This document shows, piece by piece, positions 37,001-45,541 of a DNA stretch of 64,000 bases. The notes beneath the pieces were generated by a model. It did not search any database, was not told where the DNA came from, and saw only the letters and a list, made by a program, of their open reading frames with translations. The position numbers were made by a program, and so were the translations under genes. The first letter of the stretch is position 1; every line of letters begins with the position of its first letter. Origin of the DNA: Marinobacter zhanjiangensis (GTDB lineage: Bacteria > Pseudomonadota > Gammaproteobacteria > Pseudomonadales > Oleiphilaceae); assembly GCF_014651935.1 (NCBI RefSeq), contig NZ_BMXV01000009.1:116823-180822 (forward strand). Direction: 5' to 3'.

Positions 37001-37657
37001 TTATTCACCAGAATTGATCCAGTGTTTCATTTCACTCTTCGTTTTTTCATCAGCCTTCATATACCAGTAGCGAAGCATCTCAATGACCATTTCCTGATCA
37101 TCGACAGGTTCGCCTGGCGGCATTGATCTGGCAGCAGCGTTGCTTTCAGCATCGACAGAAGTCAGATTACTCAAAGCGGCTTTCGATGGTCCTTTATTAA
37201 ACTCCGCAATTTCCCTTTCATAATCCCTGACCAACTGAAAACCGGTCTTCTCCAGAACATCCAGACGGAATTGATGATCGGCTTCCGAGTCATCATGAAA
37301 AACCCATTCGGGTTTCTCATTAAAGTCTTCCATTTGCTTGCGAGTAGAGACTTCCTCGGCGGAAAGCGTTAAGGATTCATCTTCGGCTTCAAACAGAATG
37401 ACAAAAGCGTCCGACGCTTCGATAACGCTGTCGTCCCTGTTGCGACCCACTTCTGCCTGATAATCAACAACAATCTGGTGAACACCGTCAGCCAGAGTCA
37501 GCATGGGCTTTGCGGAAAACAACCCCCGATCCGAATAGGCTTTTCCATCAACCGCATGCAGGCGGACACCCTCGTCAAGGTGCAGATTCACCTCTGCTAT
37601 GACAGGCGCGGAAATCAGCGTCGCGGCAACCAGTATCGACAGGGACATTGTTTTCAC
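37001..37657 (-). CDS. DUF2057-family (YccT-like) periplasmic protein
   Basis: A 218-residue exported protein with a signal peptide (LSILVAATLISAPVIA). The DUF2057 core is visible in VNLHLDEGVRLHAVDGKAY, LADGVHQIVVDYQAEVG and DAFVILFEAEDESLTL. The C-terminal part is charged and helical. Family members such as YccT are periplasmic and one has been linked to curli regulation in enterobacteria; whether that holds here is unknown. It precedes the porin gene on the same strand. Two direct copies of ACTCTTTTATT (37679-37689 and 37709-37719) lie upstream. Confidence 0.75.
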   Translation of the reverse strand: MKTMSLSILVAATLISAPVIAEVNLHLDEGVRLHAVDGKAYSDRGLFSAKPMLTLADGVHQIVVDYQAEVGRNRDDSVIEASDAFVILFEAEDESLTLSAEEVSTRKQMEDFNEKPEWVFHDDSEADHQFRLDVLEKTGFQLVRDYEREIAEFNKGPSKAALSNLTSVDAESNAAARSMPPGEPVDDQEMVIEMLRYWYMKADEKTKSEMKHWINSGE

Positions 37658-37765
37658 TAAAGCACCACCTGTTGTCTGACTCTTTTATTGACTGGCCCCG
37701 ATGCTAAAACTCTTTTATTACGTGAAAGTTACTGACACTGGCATAATTAAATTTTTTGCAGAATT

Positions 37766-37789
37766 AAAAAAACCGGAGCATAGCTCCGG
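37766..37789 (-). terminator. Orphan Rho-independent terminator
   Basis: On the minus strand CCGGAGC and GCTCCGG pair around a 3-base loop, followed by seven T. The nearest upstream gene on this strand (phnE) ends over 300 bases away and has a nearer candidate terminator. Confidence 0.75.
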
Positions 37790-37976
37790 CGAGACTGGAT
37801 CAAATCAAACACTGAGACTCAGGCCTGGTTACGGTGGTCATTTTCAGACCAGCATAAACTCAAACACGAAAGAGCAGCGTATCTGATCGATATTTCATTT
37901 ATATTAACGGTGTGTGTTTCTGAATGAACACGAACATTCAGGCTTGGCACTAACTAGAACATTCAGGGGCGTGATT

Positions 37977-38006
37977 AAAAGCCGGCCGGCCGGCCGTTCG
38001 ACCGGC
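37977..38006 (-). terminator. Probable terminator of the phn operon
   Basis: On the minus strand GCCGG and CCGGC repeats form a GC-rich stem followed by CTTTTAATC, about 100 bases after the phnE stop. The GGCC-rich run allows several alternative pairings. Confidence 0.55.
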
Positions 38007-38102
38007 AGCAAATCGCGGAATTTATTACAGGACCGGTAGCGGGAGCAACACCGAGTATCATTAATAATTAATAATTGATCATTGATTTACCGGGACGGAA
38101 CA

Positions 38103-38909
38103 TCAGATAACGCGCTTTCTTATCATCGAGGAGAGCTGTTCAAAGCCTATAATGACTACCAATACCACGAGAATTATGGCGAAGGCTTTATCATATTGGA
38201 ACAGACGCATGGCTGTTGACAGTTCCACCCCGATACCGCCGGCTCCCACCAAGCCCAGGGTAACCGCTGAGCGAATCGCTTTCTCAACACTATAAAGGCT
38301 GGTAGCCGACATAGAGGCCAGAGTCTCCGGCAAAATAGCTCCCATAATGACGGAAAGCCTCCCTGCTCCGCTTGCGGTCAGGGCATTTGCCGGGCCTGGC
38401 TGGACCTCTTCAATGCGCTCTGAGAAAAATCGGGCAGCAAAGCCAATCGTATCCAGTATGATGGCCAGAATACCCGCCAAGGGGCCCAGCCCAACTGCGA
38501 CGACAAATATCAGCGCCCAGATCAGGTCCGGTATGGTTCTCATGGTAGCGATGATAAATCGGGTTATCGTCCGGACTACTGGATGAGGTGCGGTATTTCT
38601 GGATGCCAGCAAAGAAAAGGGAATACTCAAGATGACCCCGATAGTAACACCCACAATCGCCATATACAGCGTTTCCAACATGGCATTGGCGATCACGTCC
38701 ATGTCGGACCAGTCGGGCGGTATCGCCTGACCGAGGAACGTCGAAAGATTCCGAGCACCTTTCAGCAGCCGTTCAACAGAGATTTCCGCGGAATTGAACC
38801 CCTGAATGAACAAAAAGACGAATACGAGAAGTACGAAACCTGCGAACCACGATGGGGATGTGAATCTTGGCGGCGCAGGAATTGGCCGGCTTTCGCGATA
38901 AGAATTCAT
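38103..38909 (-). CDS. phnE: PhnE-type ABC transporter permease
   Basis: A 268-residue inner-membrane permease with about six spans. It has the ABC EAA-type loop near residue 170-200 (FFSERIEEVQPGPANALTASGAGRL) and the family's characteristic DLIWALIFVVAVGLGPLAGI. It forms the channel for the phosphonate/phosphate-type importer with PhnC and PhnD. Its start overlaps the phnC stop by four bases. No C-P lyase genes are present, so the cargo could be phosphonate, phosphite or phosphate. Confidence 0.9.
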   Translation of the reverse strand: MNSYRESRPIPAPPRFTSPSWFAGFVLLVFVFLFIQGFNSAEISVERLLKGARNLSTFLGQAIPPDWSDMDVIANAMLETLYMAIVGVTIGVILSIPFSLLASRNTAPHPVVRTITRFIIATMRTIPDLIWALIFVVAVGLGPLAGILAIILDTIGFAARFFSERIEEVQPGPANALTASGAGRLSVIMGAILPETLASMSATSLYSVEKAIRSAVTLGLVGAGGIGVELSTAMRLFQYDKAFAIILVVLVVIIGFEQLSSMIRKRVI

Positions 38910-39724
38910 GCGACCTCCGTGGTACTAACGTCAGCAGGTGAATACTCCTGATCGCTCATCGAAGTGCCGTCGACTCTGGTTTCTCCCTGGTAAATCGTGG
39001 CCAGTGATTCTTTATCAGCGGAGTCTTGATTCGAGTCCAATACAATTCGGCCCGCTTTCATACCCACGATCCGGTCTGCATAGCTCTTGGCAAGATCCAG
39101 CTGGTGCAAGGTGCAGAAGACCGTCATTTTATGCTCGCGGACAACTTCCCAGAGCAGATCCATTACCTCGATTCCGGCTTTCGGATCCAGGCTCGCCACC
39201 GGTTCGTCGGCAAGAATTATTTTCGGACTCTGCATAAGCATTCTGGCAATCGCAATCCGCTGTTGTTGCCCGCCTGACAGTTCCCTGCAGCGGTGGCTTG
39301 CCTTCTCTGCCATATGAACCCGGTCCAGGCAGTGCATGGCTTTTTCGCGAAATTCTTTGGGCGCCAGGGAATGCCACACAGTCAACAGCCCACCCGGGCG
39401 CTGCCCCATCGCACCGTAGAGCACGTTCTGGAAAACGGTCAGGTTATCGACCAGGTTGAATTGTTGAAAAACAACGCCTGCGCCTCGCCGAATGTTTCGC
39501 AGTCGTTTTCCTCGGGCGCCTGTTACATCCTGCTGATCAATGGAAATGGTTCCGGATTTTGGCTTCTCCAGACCATTCAGACATTTCATCAGAGTTGATT
39601 TGCCACAGCCGTTGGCACCGAGCAATACAACGCCTTCCCCGCTCTCAATAGACAGTTCCAGATCCCGCAAAACATGCAAAGAACCATAGTATTTGTTGAG
39701 ATTACGAATCGTGATAGAACTCAT
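38906..39724 (-). CDS. phnC: PhnC-type ABC transporter ATPase
   Basis: A 272-residue ATPase with Walker A LLGANGCGKSTLMK, signature ELSGGQQQRIAIARML and Walker B KIILADEPVASLDP, plus the switch histidine in FCTLHQ. It energises uptake through PhnE. It overlaps phnE by four bases and is separated from phnD by an 80-base gap holding a stem-loop. A 35-residue acidic tail after the ATPase core ends the protein. Confidence 0.93.
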   Translation of the reverse strand: MSSITIRNLNKYYGSLHVLRDLELSIESGEGVVLLGANGCGKSTLMKCLNGLEKPKSGTISIDQQDVTGARGKRLRNIRRGAGVVFQQFNLVDNLTVFQNVLYGAMGQRPGGLLTVWHSLAPKEFREKAMHCLDRVHMAEKASHRCRELSGGQQQRIAIARMLMQSPKIILADEPVASLDPKAGIEVMDLLWEVVREHKMTVFCTLHQLDLAKSYADRIVGMKAGRIVLDSNQDSADKESLATIYQGETRVDGTSMSDQEYSPADVSTTEVA

Positions 39725-39751
39725 ACCGCTATGCCCGCCTGCAAGCAGAAA

Positions 39752-39775
39752 CCCGGGAAGTCACAGCTTCCCGGG
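39752..39775 (-). terminator. Stem-loop between phnD and phnC
   Basis: CCCGGGAAG-TCACAG-CTTCCCGGG is a perfect 9-base inverted repeat, followed on the minus strand by TTTCTG. Placed after the binding-protein gene, it likely protects or partly terminates the message so that phnD is made in excess. Confidence 0.65.
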
Positions 39776-39804
39776 CCAGAAATGATGCCTCTGGAAGGTG
39801 TCGA

Positions 39805-40692
39805 TCAGTTCAGATCGATACCCGCGGCGTCGTAGGCTTGGCGAACGACCTCGTAGTCACCGGGCTGAATGTCGAAAGCCATGTACGAATCCCGGTTGAG
39901 GAACTTGTCCTCATTGCGCTCTGTGGAGATCAGGGCTTCCCACAACTGATCGCTGTTTGAAGCAAGTGTGTCACGCAGGCCGGTCTTGCAGGCTTCGGGA
40001 AGGTTTGCTCGCATAACAACCGGATCACCTGGCAGGCGGTCGCTCTTGGCGATTACACGATACTCGCCGTCAGGATCTAACTGTTCGATTTTTTCGATAT
40101 CACGGTTACCACCGCCCATGGCGGCAACGTCATCATTGACCAAAGCGGCTATCCTGGCATCACCGGCCATGACAATATCGAGGTCCCGGTCCAGGTCCAG
40201 GCCTGCCTTCACGAGCATTTGGCTGGGGATGATATGACCGCTGGTAGAACCCGCATCTTTCAAAGCAATGCGGGACCCCTCAAGATCTGATAACTCCTCG
40301 ATTGAGCTTTCATCTTTGACGTAAAAGCTGCTGCCATAGTGAGGACGCTCAATGGTAAACAGGATCTCTATCGGCTGACGTTGATTGAACAGCACAAACT
40401 CCGAAGGCCCCGCGAAAACCAGTTCAACATCATCAAACTGCAGCGCATTACCAGCCGCCGTGCGGTTGCTCAAAGAAAACATTGCCAGATCCAGGCCGGT
40501 AACTGCCTTGAATTCCTCACTGAAAGGCCCGAAAGCGTCTTTCAGTTGGCCCATTCCTTCAATGCCGGTATCCGCCATACGGATGGGGTTCGGGCATACA
40601 CTGCTCAGGTCCTCGGCGGCCTGAACCGCGGGGGCTGCCAGAGCGGCGATAGCTGCTCCTGTCAGAGCGAGACTGCGTATCAGATGGCGCAT
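39805..40692 (-). CDS. phnD: PhnD-type periplasmic binding protein
   Basis: A 295-residue exported solute-binding protein of the phosphate/phosphite/phosphonate family. It has a signal peptide (LALTGAAIAALAAPAVQA), then CPNPIRMADTGIEGMGQLKD and the ligand-binding loop DAGSTSGHIIPSQML, where the Ser-Thr-Ser-Gly-His run is typical of PhnD/PtxB proteins. The ATG at 40690-40692 has AAAGGA upstream; the 22-codon in-frame extension is rejected. It is the first gene of phnDCE and lies downstream of a PHO-box-like array. Confidence 0.9.
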   Translation of the reverse strand: MRHLIRSLALTGAAIAALAAPAVQAAEDLSSVCPNPIRMADTGIEGMGQLKDAFGPFSEEFKAVTGLDLAMFSLSNRTAAGNALQFDDVELVFAGPSEFVLFNQRQPIEILFTIERPHYGSSFYVKDESSIEELSDLEGSRIALKDAGSTSGHIIPSQMLVKAGLDLDRDLDIVMAGDARIAALVNDDVAAMGGGNRDIEKIEQLDPDGEYRVIAKSDRLPGDPVVMRANLPEACKTGLRDTLASNSDQLWEALISTERNEDKFLNRDSYMAFDIQPGDYEVVRQAYDAAGIDLN

Positions 40693-40785
40693 GTTGTTAT
40701 CCTTTCCAAGCGTGATTGAAAACCACCGGGCGAATAAATCACCCCAGTGAGGCTGCATGTTGCGGATTACCCTGACAGAGTGAAG

Positions 40786-40833
40786 TGACAGTTCTATTGC
40801 ATCGATATGACGTTGAAATGACTGGCGTGTGAC
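40786..40833 (-). promoter_or_regulatory. PHO-box-like array upstream of phnD
   Basis: TGAC on the plus strand (GTCA on the minus) begins at 40786, 40808, 40819 and 40830, that is at multiples of 11 bases, with a degenerate unit at 40797. PhoB binds GTCA-type direct repeats with an 11-base period. The array is 94-141 bases upstream of the phnD start. Confidence 0.55.
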
Positions 40834-40901
40834 CGATTCCCGTCACGGTCAACCGGGCAACGACCACCAAAAGAGCCGGGCCATTACCCATTCGCGCACA
40901 C

Positions 40902-40926
40902 AAAAAAAGGCGGCCGAATGGCCGCC
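40902..40926 (-). terminator. Terminator of dps
   Basis: On the minus strand GGCGGCC and GGCCGCC pair around a 4-base loop and are followed by seven T, 33 bases beyond the dps stop. Confidence 0.9.
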
Positions 40927-40958
40927 TGTGAAGGGGTATTACTGAAAACGCTTACTGA

Positions 40959-41432
40959 TCAGTCACCGAGGTAGCTGCGATACATCCACACGGTCTTTTC
41001 CTGCTGTGAGATGTAGTCGCTCATCAGGGCCACGGTGCCTTCGTCTGTGGCTTCACCGGCCAGAGCCAACAGCTCACGCTGCTTGCCGATCAGCTTGGCG
41101 AAGCTTTCAACGATATTCTCCACCGCCTCTTTGCCATCGGATACATCCTTGCGCTCGGGGACGCCAGACTGCTCGATATAGGTACTGTAGGCGTGAGCCG
41201 GGCGATGCCCCAGTGTCAGGATGCGCTCGGCAATCTCGTCAATCTTCAGCAACAGGTCGTCGTAGAGTTCCTCGAACTTGGCGTGCAGTTCGAAGAAGTT
41301 ATCGCCCTTGATGTTCCAGTGGTAACCGCGCACGTTCATGTAGAAAATCTGGTAGTTCGACAGCAGCTCATTCAGCGACGACGCCAGCTTCTCAGTTTTG
41401 GCGGTGTCCAGGCCGATAAAATTGGTACCCAT
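40959..41432 (-). CDS. dps: Dps ferritin-like DNA-protection protein
   Basis: A 157-residue Dps-type ferritin that oxidises and stores iron with peroxide and can coat DNA in starvation. The ferroxidase motif is clear: YHWNIKGDNFFELHAKFEEL followed by DDLLLKIDEIAERI. The ATG at 41430-41432 (MGTNFIGLD) has AAGGAG seven bases upstream; a 35-codon in-frame extension has no support. It is a single-gene unit with its own terminator and lies next to the phnDCE promoter region. Confidence 0.94.
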   Translation of the reverse strand: MGTNFIGLDTAKTEKLASSLNELLSNYQIFYMNVRGYHWNIKGDNFFELHAKFEELYDDLLLKIDEIAERILTLGHRPAHAYSTYIEQSGVPERKDVSDGKEAVENIVESFAKLIGKQRELLALAGEATDEGTVALMSDYISQQEKTVWMYRSYLGD

Positions 41433-41698
41433 AAACTTAACTCCTTGATCCGTTGTAATAATCAAACTTATTACGCTGAATATACTCCGGCAGTTCTCCC
41501 GGCAAAAGCAGAGTTCCGCAATGTCGTTGATAGGCATTGATAATAATAAGCCATAACCTTATGCATTTTTTACAGAAGGCCTGTGGCGGCTATCAATAAC
41601 CTGGAACTATCACAATTCAAAATTTAATTTACTTAACAAAAATTCTCGTTTGCGTTTCAATATGATTCATGGGCCATCAGCAAACGGGAGCTGACCAC

Positions 41699-41974
41699 AT
41701 GAGCGTTCTGAAACTTTTCCTGCACGATCACGGACGCGATGGCGACAACTCGCTGACCAAGACGGTGACCTTCGCCATCACCCACTTCACCGTGGCCTTC
41801 ACAGTGGCCTACCTGCTGACCGGTGACCTGCTGATTGGCAGCCTGATTGCCATGGTGGAACCTGCCATCAACACCGTGGCCTACTTCTTTCACGAAAAGA
41901 TCTGGGCCAGCAGAACCCGCCGGAAGCAGGAAGAGGCGCCTGTATCCAGCCACAGCAACCTGACTGCGGCCTGA
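41699..41974 (+). CDS. DUF2061 small membrane protein
   Basis: A 91-residue protein whose core (SLTKTVTFAITHFTVAFTVA ... GSLIAMVEPAINTVAYFFHE) matches the DUF2061 family of two-span membrane proteins with no known function. The ATG at 41699 has GGGAG nine bases upstream; a 10-codon extension to 41669 is possible but less well supported. It is convergent with the flavoprotein gene. Confidence 0.82.
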   Translation: MSVLKLFLHDHGRDGDNSLTKTVTFAITHFTVAFTVAYLLTGDLLIGSLIAMVEPAINTVAYFFHEKIWASRTRRKQEEAPVSSHSNLTAA

Positions 41975-42069
41975 GGCTCCCCACCCGGCGAAGGGCTGAC
42001 GAGAGCTTCCCGCAGGACTCCTCGCCAACAGGCACCGGACTTTCCCAATGGCTTTATTACGCCCGCGCG

Positions 42070-43515
42070 TTAGCCACCCGGACCGCAATCAAGACAGTTA
42101 TCAACCACCGCCGGCCCGATGCTGAGCCGGTGGTTCAGATCCTGTAATGCGGTCCTGATGCCTTCCTCCATGACCGGATGATAGAAAGGCATGTCCAGCA
42201 TGGCCGAAACCGTCATACGCTGCTGCACCGACCAGGCCAGCAGATGACCAATATGCTCGGCAGCGGGGCCAAACATTTCCGCGCCCATGAAGAGCCCGGT
42301 GCCATGCTCGCCGTACACCCGCAGCAGGCCACGATTTTTACCGATCACACGGCTGCGCCCCTGATTTTCAAAGGACACCGACCCCACCGCGAAGCAACCG
42401 CGACAGGCGTCGTCTACCTGCTGGATGGTCTTGCCCACGGTGGCAATCTGCGGTTCCGTGAACACCACCGACAGCGGCACCCGGCGCAATCCGACCCGCA
42501 CGTCCGGGTAGCGACCGGCATTGTCACCGGCAATACGCCCCTCATCGGCGGCCTCGTGAAGCAGCGGCTGGCTGTTGTTGACGTCTCCGGCGATGAAAAC
42601 ATGGCTGTTACCACAACGCAGGGTGTAATGGTCGAACACCGGCGTGCCGCGATCATCCAGCTCCAGGCCGGCGTTCTGGAGATCCAGCCCATCGACATTC
42701 GGGCGTCGTCCGGTAGCGGCCAGCAGGTAGTCAAAGGTTTCAGTAACCTCGCCCCGCTCCCCATCGGTAAAGGTTATGGCAACGCCATCCGCAGTGCGCT
42801 CGATGTTGCGGGTATCCGCGTCCGGATCCAGGGGAAACTCGTCGTTGAAGGTATCCAGGGCGCACTGGCGGATTTCCGGATCCTGAATCGGGCCTACGGC
42901 ACCGCCGACCCCGAACATTCGCACTCTCACACCCAGGCGAGCGAGCGCCTGACCCAGCTCGAGGCCGATTACGCCAGGCCCGAAGACCGCCACGGAGTCT
43001 GGCAGGTCCTCCCACTCAAACAGGTCATCGTTGACCATCAGGCGGTCTCCCGCCGCTTTCAGGAAGCCGGGGACATTGGGCCGGGAACCGGTGGCGATTA
43101 CCACCCGCTCGGCTTCGATCTCGTGGTCATCCCCCACCCGCAAGCGGTGGGGCGACAGGAATCGGGCATGGCCCCGGAAACGGTGCTCTTCAGGGAAGCC
43201 GTCAACGGCGTCCAGTACAAAACTCACGAACCGATCCCGCTCGTCCCGCACCCGTTTCATAACCGCACGGCCATCGATGCTGACCTCGCCGGTGCGCACG
43301 CCGAACAGGTCCGTATTACGGGCATCGTGGGCGGCATCAGCCGCTGCAATCAGCAACTTGCTGGGCATGCAACCCACGCGGGCACAGGTCGTACCGTAGC
43401 GGGAAGCCTCGATCAGGGCGAGACTGTCGGTCTGTTTGCGGGCGGCCGTGTAAGCAACCATGCCAGCCGTGCCAGCCCCCAGAACAGCTACGTCAACCTT
43501 GCTGCGCTTGACCAC
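42070..43515 (-). CDS. Dihydrolipoamide-dehydrogenase-like flavoprotein with C-terminal CxxC
   Basis: A 481-residue pyridine nucleotide-disulfide oxidoreductase. FAD motif VDVAVLGAGTAGMVAYTAAR opens the protein; the redox-active pair is in YGTTCARVGCMPSKLL; the NAD(P) motif is VAVFGPGVIGLELGQALARLG. The dimerisation-domain His-Glu equivalents are in FYHPVMEEGIRTAL. The start is GTG at 43513-43515 with AAGGAGG upstream. No 2-oxoacid dehydrogenase genes are adjacent, so it is probably not a housekeeping E3. The tail ends in NCLDCGPGG, an extra CxxC that may extend electron transfer or bind metal (inference). Confidence 0.85.
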   Translation of the reverse strand: MVKRSKVDVAVLGAGTAGMVAYTAARKQTDSLALIEASRYGTTCARVGCMPSKLLIAAADAAHDARNTDLFGVRTGEVSIDGRAVMKRVRDERDRFVSFVLDAVDGFPEEHRFRGHARFLSPHRLRVGDDHEIEAERVVIATGSRPNVPGFLKAAGDRLMVNDDLFEWEDLPDSVAVFGPGVIGLELGQALARLGVRVRMFGVGGAVGPIQDPEIRQCALDTFNDEFPLDPDADTRNIERTADGVAITFTDGERGEVTETFDYLLAATGRRPNVDGLDLQNAGLELDDRGTPVFDHYTLRCGNSHVFIAGDVNNSQPLLHEAADEGRIAGDNAGRYPDVRVGLRRVPLSVVFTEPQIATVGKTIQQVDDACRGCFAVGSVSFENQGRSRVIGKNRGLLRVYGEHGTGLFMGAEMFGPAAEHIGHLLAWSVQQRMTVSAMLDMPFYHPVMEEGIRTALQDLNHRLSIGPAVVDNCLDCGPGG

Positions 43516-43651
43516 GGGTACCTCCTTCCGGATTGATTGTGTTGCCCTGACTATAGACAGTTTCCGTCGCGGGTCCACTGGTTCAAGTGGCGAAAGCCCG
43601 CATTAATCTCTATCCTGCCTGCTTTTCACGAACTCGAATGCGGGGTCACAC

Positions 43652-44305
43652 GTGTCTGCCTACTGGGCCGAATTCGCCACCGTTGCCGTTGTCCACCTGC
43701 TGGCCGTTGCCAGCCCGGGGCCCGACTTTGCCATCATGATCCGCCAGGGCCTTTGCCAGAGCCGGCGCAATGCGCTGCTGACGGCGACGGGTATCGGCCT
43801 GGGCATCATGGTGCATGTCAGCTATTCACTGCTGGGAATAGGCCTGCTGATCCAGCAATCGCTGACCCTGTTTACCATTCTGAAGGTCGTGGGCGCACTG
43901 TACCTGACCTGGATTGCGATACAGTGTCTGAAGTCAAAGGCAGGGGCCATTCACGTGGAAACCCGTGGCGCCAAACGCCAGTCCGGGCCAGCCGCCTTCC
44001 GCCTCGGCTTTCTGACCAATACCCTGAACCCCAAGGCGACGCTGTTCTTCGTGTCGCTGTTTTCGGTGATCATCAGCCCCGGCACCCCGGTCGCCGTGCA
44101 GGCGGGCTATGGCCTCTACATGGCAGTGGCAACCGGTCTGTGGTTTGCCGGTGTGGCGCTATTCTTCACTCTGCCCCGGGTGCGCCGGGTGTTCGACCGT
44201 TTTGGTCACTGGCTCGACCGGCTGATGGGCGGTGTGTTGCTGCTACTGGCGGGGCGGTTGCTGATGTCGACCGTGTCCGGCGACAGCCCGCCGCTGCAGG
44301 ACTGA
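43652..44305 (+). CDS. LysE/RhtB-family exporter
   Basis: A 217-residue inner-membrane protein with about six spans. The family signature is SPGPDFAIMIRQGLCQSRRN near residue 25, followed by GALYLTWIAIQCLKSK and FRLGFLTNTLNPKATLFFVS. Such proteins export amino acids or small metabolites. The start is GTG at 43652. It is convergent with the DAHP synthase gene 23 bases away; substrate is not known. Confidence 0.88.
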   Translation: MSAYWAEFATVAVVHLLAVASPGPDFAIMIRQGLCQSRRNALLTATGIGLGIMVHVSYSLLGIGLLIQQSLTLFTILKVVGALYLTWIAIQCLKSKAGAIHVETRGAKRQSGPAAFRLGFLTNTLNPKATLFFVSLFSVIISPGTPVAVQAGYGLYMAVATGLWFAGVALFFTLPRVRRVFDRFGHWLDRLMGGVLLLLAGRLLMSTVSGDSPPLQD

Positions 44306-44328
44306 TCGCGCAGACTCCCGGCCCTCGA

Positions 44329-45405
44329 TCAGAGCGACCTCAGCAATGCTTCGGTGTCATCCCAGCCCAGGCATGGGTCAGTAATGGACTGCCCGTAGGC
44401 CAGCTCACTACCGTCATCCTGCCGGCCATGTTGCAGGAAGCTCTCGATCATGACCCCCTTGATAGCCTGATTGCCCGAGTGACGCTGGGCAATGACCTCA
44501 CGGGCGATACCCGGTTGCCGTTCCGGTTGTTTGCAGGCGTTATCGTGGCTGCAGTCCACCATCACCGACTGGCGGACACCGGCCCCGGCCAGGGCTTCCA
44601 CAGCCGCCCGAATACTGCCGGCATCGTAGTTGGTGATACCGCGACCACCCCTTAGTACCAGGTGGGTATCCCCGTTGCCGGCGGTGGTAATCATGGCGGG
44701 CTGCCCCTCCGCGCTGAAACCGAACCGGTGATGAGCGTGCGCCGCAGACTTCATGGCGTTCAACGCCACGCCAATGGACCCGTCGGTGCCATTCTTGAAG
44801 CCGGTGGGCATAGGCAGGCCGCTGACCAGTTCACGATGGATCTGGGACTCAGTGGTACGGGCGCCTATCGCGGTCCAGCTGACCAGGTCATCCAGATAAT
44901 CCATGGCCAGGGGGCTAAGCGCTTCAGTGGCCAGGGGCAGCCCCAGGTGGGCGAGGTTCACCAGCAGGCGACGGGACCGGACCAGTCCTTGACCCAGATT
45001 GCCCTCACCGGTGCGCTCGGGATCGTAAAGCAACCCCTTCCAGCCCACGGTGGTTCGGGGCTTCTCCAGATAGGCCCGCATGACGATCAGCATGCGATCA
45101 CTCACCTCATCCGCCAGTGCGGAGAGCTTTTCACCGTACTCCAGGGCGGCCACCTCATCGTGGATGGAGCAGGGCCCCACCACCATCAATAACCGGTCGT
45201 CGTCGCCATCGAGAATGGCCCGGATCTGGTCACGGTGATGCCCGATCTGGTCTCTCAGATAATCCGGTAGCGGAATGTCCTGGCGCAGTGTCGCGGGCGT
45301 GGGTAGTGGCGTGGCAACCAGCCCTGATGATTCCGGTTGCTGATCCGCGGATGCTTCCACGGGGTTGGCCTCCTGGGTAGTCCGGACCTCCAGCGGCATG
45401 TTCAT
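44329..45405 (-). CDS. aroG: DAHP synthase (AroFGH type)
   Basis: Condenses phosphoenolpyruvate and erythrose-4-phosphate, the committed step of aromatic amino-acid synthesis. The 358-residue protein has the type I signatures VVGPCSIHDEVAALEYGEKL, RAYLEKPRTTVGWKGL, GARTTESQIHRELVSGL and VDCSHDNACKQ with metal-binding His. The N-terminal 40 residues are variable. The transcript begins with an aromatic-rich leader peptide and a terminator hairpin, so expression should respond to charged Phe/Tyr/Trp tRNA. Which aromatic acid feeds back on the enzyme cannot be read. Confidence 0.94.
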   Translation of the reverse strand: MNMPLEVRTTQEANPVEASADQQPESSGLVATPLPTPATLRQDIPLPDYLRDQIGHHRDQIRAILDGDDDRLLMVVGPCSIHDEVAALEYGEKLSALADEVSDRMLIVMRAYLEKPRTTVGWKGLLYDPERTGEGNLGQGLVRSRRLLVNLAHLGLPLATEALSPLAMDYLDDLVSWTAIGARTTESQIHRELVSGLPMPTGFKNGTDGSIGVALNAMKSAAHAHHRFGFSAEGQPAMITTAGNGDTHLVLRGGRGITNYDAGSIRAAVEALAGAGVRQSVMVDCSHDNACKQPERQPGIAREVIAQRHSGNQAIKGVMIESFLQHGRQDDGSELAYGQSITDPCLGWDDTEALLRSL

Positions 45406-45442
45406 GGTGTTTCAATCCTTCTCTTTCTGCCATTTGGAAACG

Positions 45443-45516
45443 AAAAAGCCCCGGCTGGGAGGCTACCAGTCGGGGCTTTTGGTCCGGTGGCAGCCTGGGG
45501 TCGGTGCCGGGCTGCC
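45443..45516 (-). promoter_or_regulatory. Transcription attenuator of aroG
   Basis: On the minus strand the terminator pairs GCCCCG-A-CTGG with CCAG-C-CGGGGC and runs into TTTTTCG (45443-45480). Upstream, GGCAGCC (45510-45516) can pair with GGCTGCC (45489-45495). The same GGCTGCC can instead pair with GGTAGCC (45461-45467), which would break the terminator. CAGGCTGCC is also nearly complementary to GGCCGCCTG in the last leader-peptide codons (45545-45553). This is the logic of trp/phe-type attenuation. Confidence 0.8.
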
Positions 45517-45541
45517 TTTTCCTGAGTCTGTCTTGCGTGTG

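Larger units (their letters stand above)
37658..38102. other. AT-rich gap with two minus-strand terminators
   Basis: No protein gene is supported. The gap holds a GC-rich stem with T4 just after phnE, a second clear terminator about 190 bases further on, and direct copies of GAACATTCAGG (37932-37942 and 37957-37967). The spacing leaves room for a small RNA on the minus strand ending at the second terminator, but no transcript start can be fixed. Confidence 0.5.

Noticed and set aside
37701..37886. 61-codon plus-strand frame
   Set aside because: It runs through a terminator hairpin and lacks a ribosome site.
38103..40692. Phosphonate catabolism (C-P lyase) operon
   Set aside because: Only the three transporter genes are present; no phnGHIJKLM or phosphonatase genes are in the window.
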